Positions 59,537-64,000 of a stretch of 64,000 nucleotides of DNA are shown here, in pieces. Source of the DNA: Marinihelvus sp942491555 (GTDB taxonomy: Bacteria; Pseudomonadota; Gammaproteobacteria; Xanthomonadales; SZUA-36); NCBI GenBank assembly GCA_942491555.1, contig CALOBN010000003.1:124001-188000 (forward strand), given 5' to 3'. Under the pieces are notes generated by a model, which worked only from the letters and a program-made list of their open reading frames with translations, searched no databases and was not told where the DNA came from. Position 1 is the stretch's first letter. Each line of letters starts with the position of its first letter. The position numbers and the translations under genes are program-made.

Positions 59537-61327
59537 TCAGTAGACGCGCGCTTTGGGCGGCACCACTTCGACGTCATCACTCAGGGTATACATGTGAACC
59601 GGGCGGTAATCGATGGTGACCATGCCGCGCTCGTCCACCCACTGCAGCGAGTGCTTCATCCAGTTCTCGTCATCACGGTCCGGATAGTCCTCGTGCGCAT
59701 GCGCACCGCGGCTCTCCTTGCGATTGTCTGCCGCCACCATGGTGGCCTGGGCACAACCCAGAAGATTACGCAGCTCAAGGGTTTCCGCCAGGTCCGAGTT
59801 CCAGACCAGGGAACGGTCCTTGATACCGACCTGGTCAAACGATGTGTAGACGTCCTGCATCAGTTTCACACCCTCGGCCAGCGTTTCGCTGGACCGGAAC
59901 ACGGCCGCATTGCTCTGCATAACACTCTGCATATTCTCACGAATACTGGCCGTACTTAACTCGCCGGAGGCGTGCCGCAGCTTGTCAAAGCCGTCCAACG
60001 CTTTATCCAGGGACGCCTTCGGTGTCGCCGGATGCGGCGTATTGGGCTTAATCACTTTTTGACAACGATGTGCCACAGCCCGGCCGAACACGATCAGGTC
60101 AAGCAAGGAATTGGAGCCGAGACGATTGGCGCCGTGTACCGAGATACACCCGGCCTCGCCGATGGCAAACAGCCCGGGCACCACGTGATCCGGATTGCCA
60201 TCCTTCAGGGTGACCACTTCGCCATGATAATTGGTCGGGACACCACCCATGTTGTAGTGCACCGTGGGCAGAACCGGAATCGGGTCCTTGCTCACGTCCG
60301 CGCCAGCAAACACCTTGGCGGTCTCGGCAATGCCCGGCAGACGCTCCTCGATCACTTCCCTGCCCAGATGTTGCAGGTTCAGATGAATATGGTCGCCATT
60401 GGGTCCAACCCCCCTGCCCTCGCGAATTTCGATGGTCATGGAACGGCTGACCACGTCACGGGATGCCAGGTCCTTGGCATTCGGCGCGTAGCGCTCCATA
60501 AAGCGCTCGCCCTCGGAATTGGTCAGGAAGCCGCCTTCACCGCGAACACCCTCGGTGATGAGCACGCCGGCGCCGTATACGCCGGTCGGGTGAAACTGGA
60601 CGAACTCCATGTCCTGCATCGGCAGGCCGGCGCGCATGGCCATGCCATTGCCATCGCCCGTGCAGGTGTGCGCCGAGGTGGCCGAGAAATAGCAGCGACC
60701 GAAGCCCCCGGTGGCCAGGATCACGGCGTGGGCGCGAAACACGTGCAGCGTGCCATCAGAAAGGTCCCAGGCCAGAACGCCGCGACAGGTTCCATCCTCA
60801 TCCATCAACAGGTCGATGGCGTAGTACTCAATAAAAAATTTGGCATTGTTGGCCAGGGACTGCTGGTACAGCGTGTGCAGGATGGCATGCCCGGTGCGGT
60901 CTGCGGCCGCGCAGGTGCGCTGTGCCGTGCCTTCACCGTAGTGGGTGGTCATGCCGCCAAAAGGCCGCTGATAGATTTTGCCCTCTTCGGTGCGCGAGAA
61001 AGGCACACCAAAGTGCTCCAGCTCAATCACTGAGGGAATCGCTTCGCGGCACATATACTCAATTGCATCCTGGTCGCCCAGCCAGTCCGAGCCCTTGATG
61101 GTGTCGTACATATGCCAGCGCCAGTCATCTTCGCCCATATTACCCAGGGCGGCTGACATACCGCCTTGCGCGGCCACCGTGTGGCTGCGGGTCGGAAACA
61201 GTTTGCTGATGCAGGCGGTCGACAGACCCGTGGCCGCCATGCCCATGGTGGAGCGCAGACCAGCGCCACCGGCACCGACCACCACCACGTCGTATTCATG
61301 TTCAACCAGGTTATAGGCTTTGCTCAT
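59537..61327 (-). CDS. sdhA: succinate dehydrogenase flavoprotein subunit
   Basis: A 596-residue flavoprotein that oxidises succinate to fumarate. It has the FAD motif VVVVGAGGAGLRSTMG, the covalent-flavin histidine in TRSHTVAAQGGM, and the active-site region HPTGVYGAGVLITEGVRGEG (proton-shuttle arginine downstream). The C-terminus is complete. It starts three bases after the sdhD stop. Confidence 0.97.
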   Translation of the reverse strand: MSKAYNLVEHEYDVVVVGAGGAGLRSTMGMAATGLSTACISKLFPTRSHTVAAQGGMSAALGNMGEDDWRWHMYDTIKGSDWLGDQDAIEYMCREAIPSVIELEHFGVPFSRTEEGKIYQRPFGGMTTHYGEGTAQRTCAAADRTGHAILHTLYQQSLANNAKFFIEYYAIDLLMDEDGTCRGVLAWDLSDGTLHVFRAHAVILATGGFGRCYFSATSAHTCTGDGNGMAMRAGLPMQDMEFVQFHPTGVYGAGVLITEGVRGEGGFLTNSEGERFMERYAPNAKDLASRDVVSRSMTIEIREGRGVGPNGDHIHLNLQHLGREVIEERLPGIAETAKVFAGADVSKDPIPVLPTVHYNMGGVPTNYHGEVVTLKDGNPDHVVPGLFAIGEAGCISVHGANRLGSNSLLDLIVFGRAVAHRCQKVIKPNTPHPATPKASLDKALDGFDKLRHASGELSTASIRENMQSVMQSNAAVFRSSETLAEGVKLMQDVYTSFDQVGIKDRSLVWNSDLAETLELRNLLGCAQATMVAADNRKESRGAHAHEDYPDRDDENWMKHSLQWVDERGMVTIDYRPVHMYTLSDDVEVVPPKARVY

Positions 61328-61330
61328 GCC

Positions 61331-61663
61331 TTAAGCTCCGAAAGCCAGCGTGGCCATGGTGTAGAGCACGACGATCGCACCGACGCTGCACCCCACCACT
61401 GAGACCAGTGACAATGTAGTTTGCAAGGCCTCAGGCGCATAATCCTCGATGATGCCCTGGGTACCTCTTTGTGTATGAAAGAGTCCGATAACCGCCAGCA
61501 ATGCCGCGGCGAGCGCGTTCACGGGCGAAGAGAAAAATGCGCTGGCCACCATATAATCGGCCCCGGCGAGGGACGCACCGGCCCACAACATCCATAAGCT
61601 CAGCGGAATGAGCAGGACCGCCGTGATGCGCTGGCGCATCCAGTCTTTGGCGCCGGCGCTCAT
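61331..61663 (-). CDS. sdhD: succinate dehydrogenase membrane anchor subunit
   Basis: A 110-residue three-helix anchor. The heme-ligand histidine is in LFHTQRG and the quinone-site Asp-Tyr in IIEDYAP, matching His71 and Tyr83 of E. coli. The frame is open upstream; MSAGAKDWMRQRITA, within the sdhC stop overlap (ATGA), is the proper start. Confidence 0.92.
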   Translation of the reverse strand: MSAGAKDWMRQRITAVLLIPLSLWMLWAGASLAGADYMVASAFFSSPVNALAAALLAVIGLFHTQRGTQGIIEDYAPEALQTTLSLVSVVGCSVGAIVVLYTMATLAFGA

Positions 61664-62052
61664 GATGCCACCCAGAGCGTCGCAACCCACAAAGCCAGGG
61701 TGGCGATAACGGTGATAACCCCGGTCGAACGGATCTGGGGCTTTTCCAAAAACCGTCCGGAATCCCACAACAGGTGGCGGATGCCGGCGACCAGGTGATA
61801 ACTGATCACCAGTGCGCTGAGCCAGGCAATCGCCTTGCCAAGCCAGCTGCCCATGAACGACTGCATGGCGTTGAAGCTTTCCGGCCCCAGGGCCAGCATC
61901 AGCACCCACAGACACGCCAGCGGCGTCATCAGGAGTGCAAAGAAAATTCCGCTCATGCGAAAGGCGAGAGACAGAACCGTCGGAAACTCAAAACGGTAGT
62001 AGCTGCCCAGCATATAAGGGGATCTGGGACGTTGTTTGGATTGATTGCTCAT
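61660..62052 (-). CDS. sdhC: succinate dehydrogenase cytochrome b556 subunit
   Basis: A 130-residue three-helix subunit. It begins with RPRSPYMLG and has the quinone-site motif SLAFRMSG: Ser27- and Arg31-equivalents are kept, but the usual histidine (SIxHRxSG) is phenylalanine. The heme-ligand histidine is in SYHLVAGIRHLLWDSG. It is coupled to sdhD by ATGA. Confidence 0.93.
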   Translation of the reverse strand: MSNQSKQRPRSPYMLGSYYRFEFPTVLSLAFRMSGIFFALLMTPLACLWVLMLALGPESFNAMQSFMGSWLGKAIAWLSALVISYHLVAGIRHLLWDSGRFLEKPQIRSTGVITVIATLALWVATLWVAS

Positions 62053-62123
62053 TGTCGTGCCTGTTTGGCCGCGTTAGCTCGGGCGTTGGTCCGGAACCTG
62101 ACTTGCCGGTTCTGAATTCTGAT

Positions 62124-62169
62124 CCTGAATGCTGGTCTTAAATCGTGCTGCCTGATGGTGGTCTTACAT
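62124..62169. repeat. two direct repeats upstream of sdhC
   Basis: CCTGAATGCTGGTCTTAAAT (62124-62143) and CCTGATGGTGGTCTTACAT (62151-62169) are near-identical and 27 bases apart. They lie 72-117 bases upstream of the sdhC start in the gap after the assembly-factor gene. They could be tandem regulator sites or chance. Confidence 0.35.
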
Positions 62170-62194
62170 GTCTTACCGAGCCGCCTGGCTCAGC

Positions 62195-62389
62195 TCAAAA
62201 ATCAATACAGCGACCCGCTTTTTCCCAGTCGCCATAGCGGGTCGGGTCGGGACCCTTCCGGCCACCAATCTCGCGCTGCTTTTGCACCTCCTGACCGGAA
62301 GGTGACTGGTCAGATGGTTCAGACCCATCTGTATCACGAACACCGTCCTCGGGACGCAGGTCGGAGTTTAGTTTGTCTGTGCTGTTCAT
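62195..62389 (-). CDS. DUF1674/SDHAF4-like succinate dehydrogenase assembly factor
   Basis: A 64-residue hydrophilic protein. The C-terminal 24 residues, EIGGRKGPDPTRYGDWEKAG then RCIDF, are the DUF1674 signature, shared with mitochondrial SDHAF4. SDHAF4 binds flavinylated SdhA and limits radical formation before it joins SdhB. Position immediately upstream of sdhCDAB on the same strand supports the same role here. Confidence 0.88.
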   Translation of the reverse strand: MNSTDKLNSDLRPEDGVRDTDGSEPSDQSPSGQEVQKQREIGGRKGPDPTRYGDWEKAGRCIDF

Positions 62390-62569
62390 AGCTGCTGATG
62401 CCTTGAATTAGCGCCACCGAAAGGGTGATGCAAGCGTACTGAACCCGGGGTCGCAAGGCAACCGAATCGCGCCCTGAATTGGCAGTTTACGTCATCCTGA
62501 TGGCGACTGGTGACCGGCTGCCACACCGGAATCATTCAATGATAAGGAATGCTGTGTTAGCGTTGCGTC

Positions 62570-63418
62570 ATGATCAGAATTCAATCACTAGCTGTGCTTT
62601 CCTTCACAGGCAAAGATGCGGGTTCTTTCCTGCACAATCAACTCACTGCGGACATCAATGCGCTCACGCCGGGTAATTGCACCTTCGCAGCGCTGTGCCA
62701 GCCCAAAGGGCGCGTGATGGCCTTGTTGCTGGTGGTCTGCGTGGATGATGGTTTCCATGTTATCTGTCGCCAGGCGTTGGCCGATCGATTGATCACCTAC
62801 CTGCTGCGCTTCCGCTTTCGTGAAAAACTGGAGATGGCAGTGGAGGAAGATCTTGCTGTGGTCGCCCTGGAAAAACAGGACGAAATAACCGGCGCGCTTA
62901 TGCCACTGCCCGGTGTCGTTCTTGCCATTATCGCCGGTAACGAAGCCCCGGCACCGGACCCAATCGCGGCAGAACACGTCGAGGCGCAGCACCTGGCTGC
63001 AGGCGTGGTCTGGCTCGATGAGACCACCACCGAACAGTTCCTGCCGCAGATGCTGGGCGAAGACACCATCGGTGCCCTGAATTTCCGCAAAGGCTGCTTT
63101 CCGGGGCAAGAAGTGATCGCGCGCACCCGCTACCTGGGCAAGCTCAAACGTCACCCCTGGACAGGACGCGTGCACGGTGACGGTTTACCCGCAGTGATGA
63201 GCAACGTCGAGCTGGGTAACAGGGAGGAATCGGCCAGTGGCGTCCTGGTTGCCAGAGCGCAGGCAGCTGATGGCGCTCAGCAGGTCTTTATCGTGGCACG
63301 TCGCATGGACAGGTTTGCGGTGTGCGAGTTGCGCACGGAACATTCGACCTTGCAAGCCGACGGTGAATGGCTGCTTCCGCCGTCTGAAGAGAGCAACCAG
63401 AGCAGGAAGTCAGAGTAA
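62570..63418 (+). CDS. ygfZ: YgfZ/CAF17-like folate-binding protein
   Basis: A 282-residue tetrahydrofolate-binding protein that supports repair or assembly of Fe-S enzymes such as MiaB. The hallmark KGCFPGQEVIARTRYLGKLKR contains the conserved cysteine. It is divergent from the sdh locus, as in many gammaproteobacteria where ygfZ lies opposite sdhE/ygfX. Confidence 0.93.
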   Translation: MIRIQSLAVLSFTGKDAGSFLHNQLTADINALTPGNCTFAALCQPKGRVMALLLVVCVDDGFHVICRQALADRLITYLLRFRFREKLEMAVEEDLAVVALEKQDEITGALMPLPGVVLAIIAGNEAPAPDPIAAEHVEAQHLAAGVVWLDETTTEQFLPQMLGEDTIGALNFRKGCFPGQEVIARTRYLGKLKRHPWTGRVHGDGLPAVMSNVELGNREESASGVLVARAQAADGAQQVFIVARRMDRFAVCELRTEHSTLQADGEWLLPPSEESNQSRKSE

Positions 63419-63443
63419 CCAGGCGCGAACGCCGCCAGCGAGT

Positions 63444-64000
63444 CTATTTCTCAGCGACCAGGTAACAGACCCACCCCGGATCAGCATCACCCACCTCACA
63501 GGGCATATAAATACCATTGCCCTCGCCGCTTTCCTCGTCGGTACCTTCCCAGTAAACCGTGGCTTTCCTGAAACCCGCCTCAAGCAGCAGCTCGCGCAGC
63601 TCTGGCAGCGTCCACAGGCGCCAGTGGTACCGAAACGCATCCTCCATACGACTGCCATCGGCAAAGTCGAAATGGATGCGGCACTCCATCAGTGAGTCGA
63701 TCGGGTTGAATGAGGCCTGCTCCCATACGTAAGTAAAGCCATCACACTCGCGCTGTTCTTCCAGAACCATCGGCGCTTCATAGCCGCCGTAGGCGTCCAG
63801 GAAGAACACGCCGTCATCGACCAGGTTGGCATACACCGACTTGAAATAAGCACCCAGCTGGGCGCGCTCCATCAGCAGGTAGTAGCTGAAGTTCATGGCC
63901 AGCACCGCGTCGGGTGCGCGCGCAGTGCGGCTGCTCACATCCGCCTGGATCAGTGAAATTCGTTCGCGCTCGCGCTCAGTCAGACGGGACAGGTTGTGCG
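63444..64000 (-). CDS. class I SAM-dependent methyltransferase, N-terminus cut by window edge
   Basis: The frame stays open to the window end (…LTERERERISLIQADVSS…), so the start lies beyond 64000. Visible are ADVSSRTARAPDAVLAMNFS with a motif-IV-like segment, DDGVFFLDAYGGYEA and, near the C-terminus, TLPELRELLLEAGFRKATVYW, typical of class I methyltransferases. The SAM-binding motif I would be upstream. Substrate unknown. Confidence 0.8.
   Translation of the reverse strand, partial: HNLSRLTERERERISLIQADVSSRTARAPDAVLAMNFSYYLLMERAQLGAYFKSVYANLVDDGVFFLDAYGGYEAPMVLEEQRECDGFTYVWEQASFNPIDSLMECRIHFDFADGSRMEDAFRYHWRLWTLPELRELLLEAGFRKATVYWEGTDEESGEGNGIYMPCEVGDADPGWVCYLVAEK

Noticed and set aside
59972..61033. 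A 353-codon open frame opposite sdhA
   Set aside because: Antisense to a well-supported sdhA, no recognisable protein features.

Overview
The window is a moderately GC-rich chromosomal segment from a gammaproteobacterium that is not an enteric. The evidence is the gene order yceF|yceD-rpmF-plsX-fabH-fabD-fabG-acpP-fabF-pabB-pabC-mltG-tmk-holB-pilZ, the gammaproteobacterial gene hflD beside mnmA, and sdhE followed by ygfX. A free-living, probably aquatic, heterotroph would fit the genes for beta-oxidation, a TonB-dependent receptor, metal efflux and an arginase. Lineage below class is a guess. No phage, insertion sequence, CRISPR array or rRNA is visible, so the segment is mainly core genome.

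Layout. 1-3438 (minus): a beta-oxidation pair, fadI (cut by the window edge) and a FadJ-type multifunctional enzyme with an unusual lysine-rich tail. 3565-16228: the fatty-acid/phospholipid/folate/replication superoperon, tightly coupled by ATGA overlaps, with hairpins after rpmF and acpP that may tune expression. 16342-26192: dinB, fadD, a glutamate-cysteine-ligase-like/CBS fusion, a lipoprotein and the long helicase lhr. 26302-31057 (minus): acnA, hflD, mnmA. 31173-37308 (minus): a Cus-type copper/silver efflux operon. 37419-40131: clpS-clpA, then infA, tRNA-Gly and tRNA-Cys. 41077-45483: small membrane and lipoproteins, a nuclease-fold protein, a tandem YjbR protein, a candidate regulatory RNA and a DUF5996 protein. 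45605-50822: a five-gene unit (ABC ATPase, permease, exported amidohydrolase, DesK-type kinase, DesR-type regulator). 50823-57504 (minus): small conserved proteins, a DUF885 protein, tRNA-Leu, a LysE exporter, arginase and a TonB receptor. 58012-62389 (minus): a complete succinate dehydrogenase locus with two assembly factors. 62570-64000: ygfZ and a partial methyltransferase.

The most interesting signal is not a protein. On the minus strand at about 44140-44306, five closely spaced hairpin or internal-loop elements each expose a GGA motif, and a good sigma-70-like promoter lies just upstream. That is the architecture of CsrB/RsmY/RsmZ RNAs that sequester the translational regulator CsrA/RsmA. 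The second candidate is the ABC/amidohydrolase/two-component cluster, whose exported amidohydrolase carries a C-terminal beta-sandwich-like (CIA30-like) domain. All assignments are from reading motifs and family recall; no database search was run.
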